From the NCBI GenBank assembly GCA_032622095.1, contig CP136065.1, positions 41,639,503 through 41,703,502 of the forward strand: a DNA stretch of 64,000 bases, read 5' to 3'. The notes under the pieces were generated by a model. That model searched no databases. It was given only the letters and a program-made list of their open reading frames with translations, and was not told where the DNA came from. Both the position numbers and the translations under genes were made by a program. The number at the start of each line of letters is the position of its first letter. Within the stretch, counting starts at the first letter, position 1. Source of the DNA: Siphonodentalium dalli (lineage: Eukaryota; Mollusca; Scaphopoda; Gadilida; Siphonodentaliidae). This document shows positions 10,885 to 23,087 of this stretch, in pieces.

Positions 10885-12390
10885 ATAATTTATGTCTATT
10901 GAAATTTATTAGATCATTCCATGAATCTCTACTCTAGCTACACCCGTAGACAGGCCTGGCCTTTTAAGGCGGGCGATCGCCCTCGCCCGCCTCCACCCGC
11001 CTGAAATTAAAATAAGGAGGGCGCCTATCGCCCTCCTCGCGTAAGTATGCCCGGGCGATCTGAGTAGCAACGTTATTTGCCGACATACAAGCACGTGGTA
11101 CAACTGTCATCTCGTTTTTGTATACACAGTTGTCTCGCATTATAAGCGCACACGCTTAATTGCATTGCATCATTCGGAACACCGCGCCCTTGACAGTGTA
11201 AGTTGTTTACGTCGGAAACTGGCGAGGTGTGCCGATCGACATTTGCATGTGGTACAATTGTTACTTCGGTTTAGAGTTGTCTTGTTATAGAGTTGTCTCG
11301 CATTATTAGCGCACACGCTTGTGTTTTGGTTTTATATGAAAAATGGCAGACGAAACAGGAGAAAAGGGAAATCGGGTGAAATTATCCACGTTCGCCTCTG
11401 CGAGACTCGGATGATGCTTCGCATCATATGGTCAGATAAAATAGCCCTCCTGGGATAAATTAAGGAGGGAGATCATTGCCCTCCTTCCAATTTCAAAGGG
11501 CCAGGCCTGCGTAGAGATCATATTCCACTAGCAGAAAACCTGGGAACTTTTTTATGTTGTGACAGGAAGCACATAAAATTGAAAAAAAAAAAACAGCATA
11601 TGTAATCTATTTCTCAGTTATTGCCGGTTCCCTAATAATGCATCATTGTAGATGAAGGTCTTTACTGAAAATTGCGCGATTTATGGAATTTCTAATGGGT
11701 AATTAATTTAATGTTTATTGTGATATCAGCTCACAAAAGTTTTAAAAAAGCATGCAATTGCAAGCTGAGACTACCCCTAAATGTGAAGTAGATTATTGAG
11801 AAACAAGTCCTAATGTGTTTACAAAGAAATTCATCCCCTGCCTTGTTTGATCAATGTTATAAAAGTTCCCTGTTACAACAGGTGAGAACATTTTGTGAAG
11901 TAGTATTTGTGGGGGGGGGGGGGGGCTAGCCCCGGGGTGGTCGATCAGACTGATAGGTCTATTCCTTCACCCTGTGATAACATAAACAACTTACCAGGTT
12001 TTGTATTGTTGGAACATGATCTCTGTGGGCGTAAGCCAGAGTAGATTCATGGCATGATCTACACATGTATATACTTCAGTATTAAATGTTGCTTTATTGA
12101 AAACTGTGTTGACTACAATCAATTCCAGTAGTGTTCAGGCGGTATTTGGCTGTGACTGTGATCTACCTATTTTTTTTTGGTGAAATGTACTATTGTGATT
12201 CACAGAATGTGATCCAAAGAACAGACTATGTGGAGCTATATGTGCTTCATTAATTGTACCATATGTGTGTGATCAATTTCTGTTTGCAGGAAGGATTCCA
12301 CTATCATTGTGAACAAATTGTAATATCATGCTTTCAACAGAGGTACCAAAGGCTGAATATTCAGCTAATGTGCTATATTAGTACAGCGGC
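10885..12390 (+). other. 3' flank of BEN gene 1 shared with alpha 3
   Basis: It contains the hAT-like element 10,951-11,509 (separate entry) and a poly-G run of about 15 at 11,911-11,925 next to 'ctagccccgggg'. Otherwise it aligns with 52,893-53,870. An open stretch after the G-run, also open in alpha 3, ends in a stop near 12,043 and is not recognised. Alpha homology ends near 12,390. Confidence 0.5.
10951..11509. mobile_element. Non-autonomous hAT-like element with 6-bp target duplication
   Basis: It is present only in alpha 1. The ends are caggcctggcc and ggccaggcctg, flanked by cgtaga on both sides (10,945-10,950 and 11,510-11,515). Removing the element and one cgtaga gives the exact alpha 2 sequence 'cacccgtagagatcat'. 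The interior is GC-rich, with 'gggcgatcgccc' palindromes. A 23-codon start at 11,343 reading MADETGEKGN, then VKLSTFASARLG, looks like the remnant of a transposase N-terminus. Confidence 0.75.
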
Positions 12391-14430
12391 CAAACCCCAA
12401 AAGTGGTCGGGTACCCCTACCCACGGTAGAACAAGTTAAAACCAACTTTTTTTGAAGGAGAAATATATACTGTAGACGAAAATGATAGTGAAAAATAACG
12501 GAATTGGTGGTGGCTATTCTGAAATTGACGATGAACGATACCCACCAGTGACTTTTCCCAGAAATTAACGATTTTGGTAAAGTGAGCCCTGCGGCTATGT
12601 CCTAAGTTATTAGCCCACATTGTAGGCGTTAAAATGACTACAGCATACCATATCTGTACCTGATATGCAAGAAGTGTTGGTTAATTTTGATTTTCGTGCC
12701 ATTTGGAGCCGAAACATTTATTTTTTGTTAAAAATTCGCTCTTTTTCAAAAAATTTAGTTTTTTCGAACATTATCATTCAAACGGATATTGCAATAATAT
12801 TGAAATATTTAGTTCATATGGTGTAGTAGTTGTAGGTCAAGCATATGAAGAAAGAAGTTAACAAATATTTTGAACGGTTTGCGAGATATTGGATTTTAGC
12901 TACCCCTCCCCCAAACACGTTTTTGGTCGAAAAAAATACATATTTGTGATAATGACATTACAAACATTTTCGAATTGATCTGAATGGGACCCAATATGAA
13001 TCTTGTACTGAAAGTGTTGTCCAGAGATGCCGTTTAATCGATTACAGATGTGTTCAGGCTTTCAGACCCCCAGTTACAACAACAATTATTTTATTGATAA
13101 CAGTTAATTTTGCATGCATTAACATCGATGTTAAGTACTAAAACCTTTGTTATAAACAATACGTGACCAACTATATAATACATATGGCTCAGTAGTTATC
13201 TGGACATCACAAGTAGAAAGAATTTGACAGAAATTGTCAACGGTTTTCAAGATATTGGAATTAGGTACCGCTCCCCCGGACGCGATTTGGTAGAAAAACT
13301 ACATATTTATGATAACAAGACAGACCTTTCTAAATTATTCTAATGAGCATCTAATCATTATTCGTGTGATGAAAACCTGATCCGTAGACACAGCGAGCCT
13401 GGTTTTAGATGACCTCAGGTTTCCAATTAAACCCCCAGTTACAACAACAACAACAACAGCAACACAATATTTTATTTATGACATGTAATTTTATATTAAC
13501 ACATATCGACTTTGAGCAACTGGAGTATTTGTTCTAAACGACACATAATATAGACTAACATAATCATACAGAACAAATTCATTATTGCTCCCCCGCCCTA
13601 TTAGACGTCCTGAACACACCACGAATTGAACAAAATATTATCTCAGTTAGTGCTGGGCGGTATGACGATATATCGAGTATACCCGGTTTTAATTTTGATA
13701 TCGTCAATAATATCGTCTGAAATAAAAATATTTCCCAAGTTGTAATATTCTCCATGTAGGTTGAAACCCATCATATGGTCCCAACAAACAGCGAAGTTAG
13801 AGTAAGTATAATAGTCCCAAACTTCCCGGAAATACGCAGTCGAAAACGTTTTAAAACATCGGAGCACGTGCTTGTCAAGTTGGATATGCTTCGTCGGAAA
13901 CATCAAAGAGATACTAGTAGCATCAGTTGGCTACACTGTGAGATTGGCATGTCGCGCGCATGTGACTGGCACAATGACCTCCTTTCAAGTTGGTGCAGCT
14001 TGCTCTATCAACCGTAACCGGTTGCTTGGAGACGGATTACGATGTCAGATTTTATATTGACCACACTTAGTCTAGCTGATCGTCTCAATGTGTGCAAATT
14101 GCGAGTAAAATAATTTTGTGGACATGTGCCGTACGGATCACGGCATTGCTATCGCTTCAACAAATGTCAAATTCACAAACTAATTGAACATGATTGTCTA
14201 TATTTATTTTCCTCAGCTAAAAAAATGCCGACGCAAATTTATTTCACGCCGGCTTTTGCCTCGGCACTGCCCATTGTGGCATTGTCAACGCTAATTCCCA
14301 GGGCTGCCGTATATGGACATTGAAGTCGCACGGTGCTACCAACTACCAATTACCACTGATAAATAGTCTCACAAACAACCAATTCCTCACGAATTAATAA
14401 AATGGCAATTTAGTTCAAAACAAAATTATG
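12391..14430. other. Unique spacer between alpha 1 and gamma 2
   Basis: This stretch is not shared with the other units. It contains a diverged tandem duplication of ~365 bp (12,760-13,500, separate entry). The start of a short element-like sequence lies at about 13,650 ('agtgctgggcggtatgac' followed by cgat/tatc palindromes), for which I could not find a matching right end. No supported exon. Confidence 0.4.
12760..13500. repeat. Diverged tandem duplication, ~365-bp unit
   Basis: Blocks 'agatattggattttagctac', 'cccctccccc' and 'aaaaaatacatatttgtgat' near 12,880-12,955 recur in altered form near 13,250-13,318. Both units are followed by 'acccccagttacaacaaca' at 13,067 and 13,431. The second has an expanded caa run. 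Not coding. Confidence 0.5.
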
Positions 14431-15179
14431 CAGATTAACCCCTCAATATTATGGGATGATTTATTGAACAAGTGTCCAGTGATGAGGAATTTGAGCCTTC
14501 CAGTGTGGAAGTGGAATTGAGTAGAAGAAATACAAGGTGGTGCTGCCAATGTGCAGAAATTCACAAGGAGATCCCAAAGAAGAGTCCAAGATCAAGTCCT
14601 AATGACAATTTTCAGCAATATAACTAGTCAAATAAAGCATGCCGAATCATATTTGCGATATATTTTATTATATGGGAAAATAATAACATGGTATAAATAT
14701 CAGGTCTAATGAAAAAAAAATCTAAATATTTACCTACATGTACCTACCTCCCCACTTCCAAAATCTAGGGTCGGGAGTGGACAAACACAAATATTTTTAA
14801 TAGTAGCCCGAATAATCTGATTTGGGATGTTGTAAATTGATTTAATTTCCGACATGTTGATTTCAAAGTGAAATAACGGAAATATTATTTTGTTTTGATT
14901 CATAAATGCATAAAACGTGATTGATTGCAGTTAATGTCACAAGGCGCAGAAGATATTCTGAGAGAATGTGCAGTATCTCCCAGGAATTGACATAAAGAGT
15001 CTACATTCCGATCAAATGACAGTTTTGAAAAGCATCTTTATTGAGAGAAATGACATTCTGTGTGTTCTTCCAACCGGCTTTGAGAAAAGTCTTCCACATC
15101 ACTGTGACATCAGTTATCACCACTCATTACGAGAAAGCTCAGGGAGTGTTACAAAGAATGTGACTTTGTAAAGGCTTGA
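14431..15179 (+). pseudogene. Gamma block 2 with RecQ-like helicase exon (broken)
   Basis: It starts near 'aaccectcaatattatgg'-type sequence shared with gamma 3 (gamma 2 reads aacccctcaatattatgg). The exon-like part begins at 14,931 after gattgcag and encodes LPGIDIKSLHSDQMTVLKSI, then RNDILCVLPTGFEKSLPH. This copy keeps the PTG of the RecQ P-loop but again has E for the last glycine. The 'actgtgac' insertion after SLPH shifts the frame, so the following QLSPLIMRKLREC seen in gamma 3 is lost. The sequence 15,180-15,470 has no supported gene. Confidence 0.55.
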
Positions 15180-15469
15180 CCAGATACTGTACATATCATT
15201 GTTGTGTTTCTATGATTATTCTGATGCATGATCAGACAGAAAGGTTAAAAGAACTCAATGTCATGCTGCATACATTGGACAATCTAATGAAATAAAAGCC
15301 AAAATCACAGAAAGAGATTTTTATGTTTCGGTAGTTCAGAGAGACAAATCAACAAACCACTTTACATATTTAATTAAGAGCCTCTACTATTTTAACAATC
15401 CATCATCATGTTTTGTGTCAACTATTTAAAAACAATGGCGATCAACCAGTTACGCTTCACATTTCAAGT

Positions 15470-16135
15470 ACAAAAATACGCGAGTGAGTATGAATTCTGG
15501 GATAATTCTAACTCGGGAGCACATTACTATTATCACGATGAAGAAGATGGAGTGGATTGTCAGGGCGAGTACAAGATGACGTAACTTTGATAGTAGCATA
15601 AAATGCCACATGAGTAGTCAGATACAACGGAGATGAGAAAGCAATATGGGATAGTTCTTACTCGGGAACACATTACTTTTATCGCAATGAGAACGCTGGA
15701 GTGGACTGTCAGGTGAGTACAAGATTCCGCCACATTTACAGTAACGAAATGCCACGTGTAGTCGGATACAACGGGAGTGATAAATCAATATGGGATTGCT
15801 CTCATTCGGAGCACATTACTATTATCATAATGAGGACTCTGGAGTGGAGTACAAGATTCCGCCACATTAACAGTTACGAAATGTCATGTTTAGTCGGATA
15901 CAACGGGAGTGAGAATCCAATATGGGATTGATCTCACTCTGGAGCACATTACTATTATCACAATGAGGACTCTGGAGTGGATTGTCAGGTGAGTACAAGA
16001 TTCCGCCATATTTACAGTAACAAAATACCACGTGTAGTTGGATACAGCGGGAGTGAGAATCCAATATGGGATTGCTCTCACTCTGGAGCACATTACTATT
16101 ATCACGATGAGGACTCTTGAGTGGACAATCACAGT
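15470..16135 (+). repeat. Degenerate 144-bp repeat array (first cluster)
   Basis: About four to five diverged units carry the core 'gggattgctctcactc...gagcacattactattatc...gaggactctggagtgga'. Older units read EFWDNSNSGAHYYYH or AIWDSSYSGTHYFYRNENAG followed by VDCQ, so a common protein-like core is visible despite indels. The array runs into the 65-bp satellite. Confidence 0.75.
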
Positions 16136-16210
16136 GAGTACTATCTTGAATCTGTTTACCCATGGGTATATATTAATCAAGAGTTACTGTATCCAAGCAC
16201 TGGATTTGTC

Positions 16211-17266
16211 ACACATGTGTGTCGTCCACAAGCAGTTTACGATGAATATCAGCCTGACTGTAACTCACAGACACTCTACATGTGTGTCGTCCACAGGCAG
16301 TTTACGATGAATATCAGCCTGACTGTAACTCACAGACACTCTACATGTGTGTCGTCCACAGGCAGTTTACGATGAATATCAGCCTGACTGTAACTCACAG
16401 ACACTCTACATGTGTGTCGTCCACAGGCAGTTTACGGTGAATACCAGCCTTACTGTAACTCACAGACACTCTACATGTGTGTCATCCACAGGCAGTTTAC
16501 AGTGAATACCAGCCTGACTGTAACTCACAGACACTCTACATGTGTGTCGTCCACAGGCAGTTTACGATGAATATCAGCCTGACTGTAACTCACAGACACT
16601 CTACATGTGTGTCGTCCACAGGCAGTTTACGATGAATATCAGCCTGACTGTAACTCACAGACACTCTACATGTGTGTCGTCCACAGGCAGTTTACGGTGA
16701 ATACCAGCCTTACTGTAACTCACAGACACTCTACATGTGTGTCATCCACAGGCAGTTTACAGTGAATACCAGCCTGACTGTAACTCACAGACACTCTACA
16801 TGTGTGTCGTCCACAGGCAGTTTACGGTGAATATCAGCCTGACTGTAACTCACAGACACTCTACATGTGTGTCGTCCACAGGCAGTTTACAGTGAATATC
16901 AGCCTGACTGTAACTCACAGACACTCTACATGTGTGTCGTCCACAGGCAGTTTACGGTGAATACCAGCCTGACTGTAACTCACAGACACTCTACATGTGT
17001 GTCGTCCACAGGCAGTTTACAGTGAATACCAGCCTGACTGTAACTCACAGACACTCTACATGTGTGTCGTCCACAGGCAGTTTACGGTGAATATCAGCCT
17101 GACTGTAACTCACAGACACTCTACATGTGTGTCGTCCACAGGCAGTTTACGATGAATACCAGCCTGACTGTAACTCACAGACACTCTACATGTGTGTCGT
17201 CCACAAGCAGTTTACGATGAATACCAGCCTGACTGTAACTCACAGACACTCTACATGTGTGACATC
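16211..17266. repeat. 65-bp satellite array, 16 units
   Basis: The block taactcacagacactctaca recurs 16 times from 16,261 to 17,236, exactly every 65 bp with no length change. Units differ only at a few sites (tcgtcc/tcatcc, gatgaata/ggtgaata/agtgaata, atatcag/ataccag). Two units with 'cagccttactg' lie 260 bp apart in the same context, a four-unit higher-order repeat. Because 65 is not a multiple of 3, long frames through it are accidental. The same array precedes alpha 3. The 494 bp that follow (17,267-17,760) hold nothing recognisable apart from the next acceptor. Confidence 0.95.
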
Positions 17267-17760
17267 CTACACAAAATAATCTACCATCCACAGAGAACTT
17301 TTTCAATTTAACTTTTATATGCATCTGACCGAAAGCATATATGCAAGTATGCGATTATCTTAAATATCAGATAATGTACATAGCTGTGGTAGTTATTTTG
17401 TGCAATCATCTAAGTAGACCCAGAAAATAATTGATTTTGAATCCTTATGTTTAGCTTAATATTGGGGAATTTGAAGCCGTAATGGGTCGGTATTATTTGA
17501 CTAAGTTTACCATGTGATCATATGAACATGAGATATAGCTGTATTATTATAGTCTGCAAACAATGAGATATAGATTCATATATATAACTGAACATGCAAC
17601 AAGTATGCCAATTTTGCCCACCCCATTCGCTCACCGAATTAACCTTACATTTTGATCAGTGTGTTGTTTTGTTGGAATTTAACAGAGTTTAGCAACTTAT
17701 TATTTTTCTGCAATGAAGTGTTTTAATACTGGTCTTGATACTTCATTTGAACTATATCAG

Positions 17761-18870
17761 GAACATGCAGCATACAGAATGCTACTCATATTGATTTGCC
17801 TTCAAAACCCAAGGAACCTATTGTGCCATCTGCAGCCACAAGCAGTATTTCAACTACAAATGAACCTGTTTTGCCTGATCAAAGTGAGAAGCCATCATCA
17901 GCCCATTACACAGTGCCATGGGAAAAATTTACAAATACTCTCAATAAAAAACTCAACCAGGGAAAAATGCCAACAGGTAAGGAGAGGAGAGCAATGGTAA
18001 CACTATTGGTAGATGATCTTCAGGGAAAATACGGTTTGAAACCACGGCCGGAAGTAACAGAAGAAGCTGCTCGACAAATCATCAGCAAATATCCAGATGC
18101 CTTTGAGGACCGCATTTGTGGAACAAAATTAGGAAATGGTTACAGGGGGCTGCATATACAGCTTAAAAATAAACTTGAAAATGTTATGAGACCGCTGACA
18201 AAAAAGAGAGCATAAAAAAGAGTATTTCAACGAAGAGGGTGACCGGTCCAGACCGTGACAGTTATGGCTGTGTACAATGGCAACCAGGACCAATATCCGG
18301 AGAATAATTTAAAGATGAGGCTTCACAAGAAGAAAAAAGGATATGGCTAGAAGACCAATCACAGTTATGTAATCGTGATCGTGATACACAAAACATTTCT
18401 ATAAAGATGGAGCTCACATATTCAAGTCATAAATAACAAGGAAAGTTTGCTTGATAGTGTCTGCATCGTGGCTGTTATTGTTCGAACATGAATATATGAT
18501 GGCCCACTGTGAAACCCTTCTTGGCAAAGATTTTGCAGAATCATGATGAGGATCAGAAACAAATGGAAAAGTTCTTCAGGAATTTGAAATCCAAGAAAAT
18601 GACGGAGAAACTGGCAGAATTGGATGAAGCTTTAGAAATGGTTGGAAATGAAAAGCTGCGTGGATTTGCAATTATACCCTTGATGCATCTAGATTAATTG
18701 GAGAGAGTCTCACCCTGGTTAACCAGGTTCTAGAGACAGATCAATACCAAACACCAATACAATACCAACAAGAGCAATACCAACCAGTGCAACCACAGGA
18801 ACATTATCAACAACCCTACCCTAAAAATACGATTGAGGATAGAATGTCATTCCTGCACTATACATGTGAG
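17761..18870 (+). pseudogene. Alpha 2: SAMD3-like module, frameshifted and deleted
   Basis: The acceptor ctatatcag precedes 17,761. The frame reads HIDLPSKPKEPIVPSAATSS, a Ser/Pro-rich linker, then YTVPWEKFTNTLNKKLNQGK, RRAMVTLLVDDLQGKYGLKP, ARQIISKYPDAFEDRI and GNGYRGLHIQLKNKLENVM. This is the N-terminal half of the SAMD3-like core and is missing from alpha 1. Two extra bases in 'aaaaaagagagcataa' shift the frame into a stop at 18,213-18,215. Downstream there are further indels: 'gaataatttaaagatg', and a deletion where alpha 1 has the sequence for SQRLFI. It is more decayed than alpha 1 or 3 in this part. A Gln-rich tail runs to a possible donor at 18,871. Confidence 0.6.
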
Positions 18871-19719
18871 GTATTGAATTATTTTCAAAATTATTTTTAG
18901 TATTATTATTGTGTTGATATATTTTGTTGAGTGTCAGTAAATTATTAACTTTTTTTTAAATTGTGCCTTTAATACAGGATTGATAATTTCCAGCTTTTCA
19001 GCCGATTCCAGTTTTTTTTCACAAGAATGTTTAAAGAAAACTTACTTGAATTGGCCTGGTTCATGCAAAAATAAAAAGATTTTGAAGGGGTGTATGTTGG
19101 AGTTAAGATTCCGGCTTTTTTCAATGTTGTGTGTTCTCATCCCTGTACCGGTATATATATCATTTAGTAAAATCTTTTTGACATATTGAAAGTGAGCTAT
19201 TGCCAACACTCATCATCTGTGGGGATGTCCGCCAACAAGTTCCTGCCTGGGTTGACCTAGATGGGCCGGACCTATAAAATTTGAAAATGTTTCAGTGAAA
19301 ATTATGGCCATGCACTGCAGCCAACTTCAAGTTTTGTTCTTTGCATCACTGAATCCATTGGCTCACCCTACAGGCCACATCCCTCATTCAATCATCACCA
19401 AATTTCATATGGAACTTCAGGGTGACCTCTAGATGGGAGCATTACAATATGAAAATGTTTTAGTTAAAAAACATGGCTGTTGACTGAACAATTTTAAATA
19501 AAATACATGACCACAGGCAGCCATCATTAATTAGGTTTTTTTGAATCACTAAATCTTCTGGCATGTTTACAAACCACTTCCTTCATCTAGTTATTACCAA
19601 GTCTGATATGGATCTTCTGGTTCTCTTTGCATTACTAAATCTCTATGTTCTTCAGTTTTATCAGAATCCATATAATCATATCAAGTTGAGCTACAGACTA
19701 CAGTGTCATTTTTTTGCAG
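18871..19719 (+). other. Intron upstream of BEN gene 2
   Basis: It is collinear with 7434-8258 and carries the same decayed ~160-bp family relic. No exon supported. Confidence 0.5.
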
Positions 19720-22700
19720 TGTCTGAAGAATGAGTTAGTGTATGTAAAGACAGAGCTTGCGCAACTCAAAGCGCAACTTCCTGCCAGTAACAGATCATTA
19801 TACATGCAAACTGTAAGTATACAAGTATCATTTGTATTAGAAGATCATTTTTAGCTCTGAGGGAGAACATGATCAATGAAACAAGTAACCCGTAAAGATT
19901 TTCAAGATTTTTTGCCTTCTTTTTTATTTGTTAACTGCTATGTTTATGCCAGTTCAAATTTTAAGTCACATCTTTGATTGGATTGTCACAAAATATCATA
20001 TATGTAACATGTTTGGGTTGTCCTCCAGATGGAAAACATCCTATTTGGGCGGTTGTCTACCAAGTTATATACCAACCAATATTACCCAAGGTTCTCACAT
20101 TGCCTGTACGTTTTATGGCAAATATATTATTCTGATTTTCATAATCAATTTACAATTAAAACAAATTTCAATTATTGATAGAATAATGGTCATTACCAGC
20201 CACCAGAAGAAGCACCCGTACCTCAAGCAAAATCATCACTGCCTGCAAAATCTTCACTTTCACAACACGTACAAGAAAATATGGAAAGTGAAAATAGACA
20301 GGTGAGCACAACAATCCATATTACAGTAAAATCTATTTTACTCAAAAGTAAATTTCTAGAACTTTCCCCACCATTTTGTTAGCCACACAGTATTAACAGG
20401 TAAATCTCTATTAAGTGACCTAAGTGTATGATTTGGGTTCACTCACATTGAAATAGAGCAGACTTTCATTTTTAGAAAATGAAGGCGCGCATAGTCCCGC
20501 TCGCTGGGTTTTGGGCCCAGGTGCCAGTTTCTATCAAGATAAAATAAACAGCGGATTGCCGGAAATACATTCATAATGCCGCGTAAATTGAATTAGTTAA
20601 CTCACGATCGATGTCCAGTGAATCTCTTTGATGGTTTAACACTACTTAATCCACTATCCATAAGCACAAGTGAATGTTACACACTATGTTTTATATTGTA
20701 CATGCTACTATATTAATTGTAATTCATAATTATTAATAAAGAATCAATTTAATACTCCGATTCCATGCTGACAGAATAATATCAACATCTCCTGGCCACG
20801 TGGTCTCGCTTTGATTTTCCAGGAATTTATGTGACGTCATAAGCCATACATAGAAATCATTCAAATGTATTTTTAGCTTCGAATCATTCAGACAGATAGT
20901 GCATTCGACACTGTGTGACCTCAAATAATTTACTGGTGTCGGTGATCAAACGTCGGGTGGGTTGATTGACACGCACTGTGAATGGAAAGTTGTGGAATTG
21001 GTAACTAGGTCGCGGCACCTTTGATCTCGCGACACATCATACAGGCATTCTTGCAACGCGGTAATAAAACGGAAAATGGGACACATTATAAACCAATCTC
21101 GTCTGGGTAGACACTGAAAATAGCGTTATCAGGTTCGGCCAACTTCGCTCTCTGTATTTGGCCTAGGTGCGCAATCGCTCGCTGGTTTTCAATTTCAGGC
21201 GCGCGATGGTGCACAAGAGCGATCGCGCGCCTCAAAAATGAAAGTCTGATAGAGCCTCGATGCGCTTGGCTATATTTCATGCAGTCATAGAAATTATACT
21301 GTAACATACACACAGACCATGATACTATAAATTATACTGTAACATACACACAGACCATGATACTATAAATTATACTGTAACATACACACAGACCATGATA
21401 CTATAAATTATACTGTAACATACACACGGACCATGATACTATAAATTATACTGTAACATACACACAGACCATGATACTATAAATTATACTGTAACATACA
21501 CAGACCATGATACTTTTACATGTATAACATTTATAAATTATGGGTAGATCGAACTTGACAGTCCATTTATGATGAAATTGTTTTGGTCTTAATTCTTTGC
21601 AGGAGGTATCTACAAATGATGAAGTATTGGTAAGGGAGGAAGCCACAAATGATGGTGTGGTACTGGGACGAGAGAATGAGTGGCAGTACTCAACAACGGT
21701 TTAGTACCTTTAGCAAGTAGATTCAATATAATTTTTATTGATATCACTGGGTGCAGTTGTGTACTGTTATAGACTATACAGTGAAACATGAACATACTAT
21801 ACTGTCAAACTCTCCTTAACCCTTTGGCGAGCAGAACGACATATATGTCGCTGTATGGTTCGCGAGTGAAACATCATATATGTCATTTCAGGAAGTGACA
21901 TTTTTATGTAGACATACATGTAACTTCAATTCATCATCTGATTATAAATGAATTGTATAGGAGATATTTTAACTTACTCATGGACAGATGCCATACTCTT
22001 TGTTATGAAAACATGACTAAAATCATTCAGAATGGTCCATAGACTACATTTATATTTTCAGGTTGATGGAGAACCCAAAGTTTCTTTGGGAGGTAAGGAA
22101 GTTTTCCTTACCTCCGGACAAATGGAGGCCATCAACAAACTGAGCGCAGCCTCTTTGAAGCCAAAGAGAATCCTGGATATACTATTTACGGCAAGTCACC
22201 TGGCTGGATGCTGTGCTTATGGTGGGTCCCATTCCACTAATGAACCTCTCGATGGCAAGGTAGTGGATGCTATCCAAGGTAAGAACAGAGAAAGATAAGA
22301 CATTTTATTTTTAAATCAAGGGCCCAAGGGTTAGTGGCAATCAAGTAGATGAAACTCTCAACTTAAAAACAATGATTGTCATGATCATCAATAATAATAT
22401 AAACATAAATCTGTTATTACATAAGGAATATCATACAAGAGTGAATACTGAAGTTAATTCTCAGGGAAGGTGCTATAATTTAGTTGCAAGGAAGCTCCAA
22501 TCAACAACATAATTAAGTACTCATGTTTCATTCCCGCTTGAATAGAGAATTTTGTGACTCAGATAGTGTACTGAAGTTGGCATAGTCTAGAGGGGAAACT
22601 AGCCTTTAATACCCAGGTATCTCATTTGGTATAATGCACTACTTTGTTAAGCCAAATCAACGAACAGTTAACATTTTGTGATTAGAATTAATTTTCCAAA

Positions 22701-22883
22701 CATGTTTTATTTAATTTGTTGAACTTGCTCGTAAAGCAGACTTCTAATTATTGTATTACAGCCTACATGAAGACCATCAGAGGACCGAATGGGACACCAG
22801 CCATAAGCAGAGCCATGGTGACTAAAGCCATAAACTCCAAATGTTCAACGAGCAGACGAGCAGAAAAGGATAAAAACAAATAA
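19720..22883 (+). CDS. Alpha 2: BEN-domain protein gene, five exons
   Basis: The exons are 19,720-19,812, 20,182-20,301, 21,603-21,698, 22,062-22,278 and 22,762-22,883, with the same borders and phases as copy 1. The coiled-coil exon is identical at protein level. Exon 2 is a Pro/Ser-rich linker (YQPPEEAPVPQAKSSLPAKS). Exon 4 has the full BEN start, including KEVFLTSGQMEAINKLSA, and exon 5 ends TSRRAEKDKNK before TAA, shorter than in copies 1 and 3. The exon 3 donor is acg|gtttag, weaker than gtttgt in copy 1. Intron 2 contains a hAT-like element (20,459) and a 38-bp minisatellite. It is the cleanest of the three copies in exons 4-5. Expected role is nuclear DNA or chromatin binding; the partner is unknown. 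Confidence 0.68.
20459..21248. mobile_element. Non-autonomous hAT-like element with 6-bp target duplication
   Basis: It is present only in alpha 2. The ends are cagactttcattttta and caaaaatgaaagtctg, flanked by atagag (20,453-20,458 and 21,249-21,254). Alpha 3 has the empty site 'gaaatagagcctcgatgc'. The interior has paired 'gaaggcgcgc' and 'gcgcgcctc' blocks near the ends. No coding capacity seen. Confidence 0.75.
21293..21515. repeat. 38-bp minisatellite, six units
   Basis: Units start attatactgtaacatacaca at 21,293, 21,331, 21,369, 21,407, 21,445 and 21,483; the last lacks two bases. Alpha 3 has only two units (44,608 and 44,646), and alpha 1 lost the locus in a deletion. Confidence 0.9.
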
Positions 22884-23087
22884 GATATTTATGATTGAAT
22901 AATTTATGTCTATTGAAATTTATTAGAATCTCTACTCTAGCTACACCCGTAGAGATCATATTTCACTAGCAGAAAACCTGGGAACTTTTTGATGTTGTGA
23001 CAGGAAGCACATAAAATTGAAAAAAAAACAGCATATGTAATCTATTTCTCAGTTATTGCCGGTTCCCTAATAATGCATCATTGTAGA

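Noticed and set aside
13643-13906. An 87-codon minus-strand frame and 'agtgctgggcggtatgac' element start
   Set aside because: I could not find a matching right end, target duplication, or recognisable protein motif.
16038-16375. Open frames of 84-90 codons in the 65-bp array
   Set aside because: The 65-bp period shifts frame every unit, so these are by-products of the satellite and recur in three phases.
16211-17266. CRISPR-like regular spacing
   Set aside because: The whole 65-bp unit is repeated with no unique spacers, there are no cas genes, and the window is eukaryotic.
20459-21248. Possible host gene in alpha 2 intron 2
   Set aside because: The stretch is absent from the sister copies and is bounded by inverted ends and a 6-bp duplication, so it is a mobile element without coding capacity.
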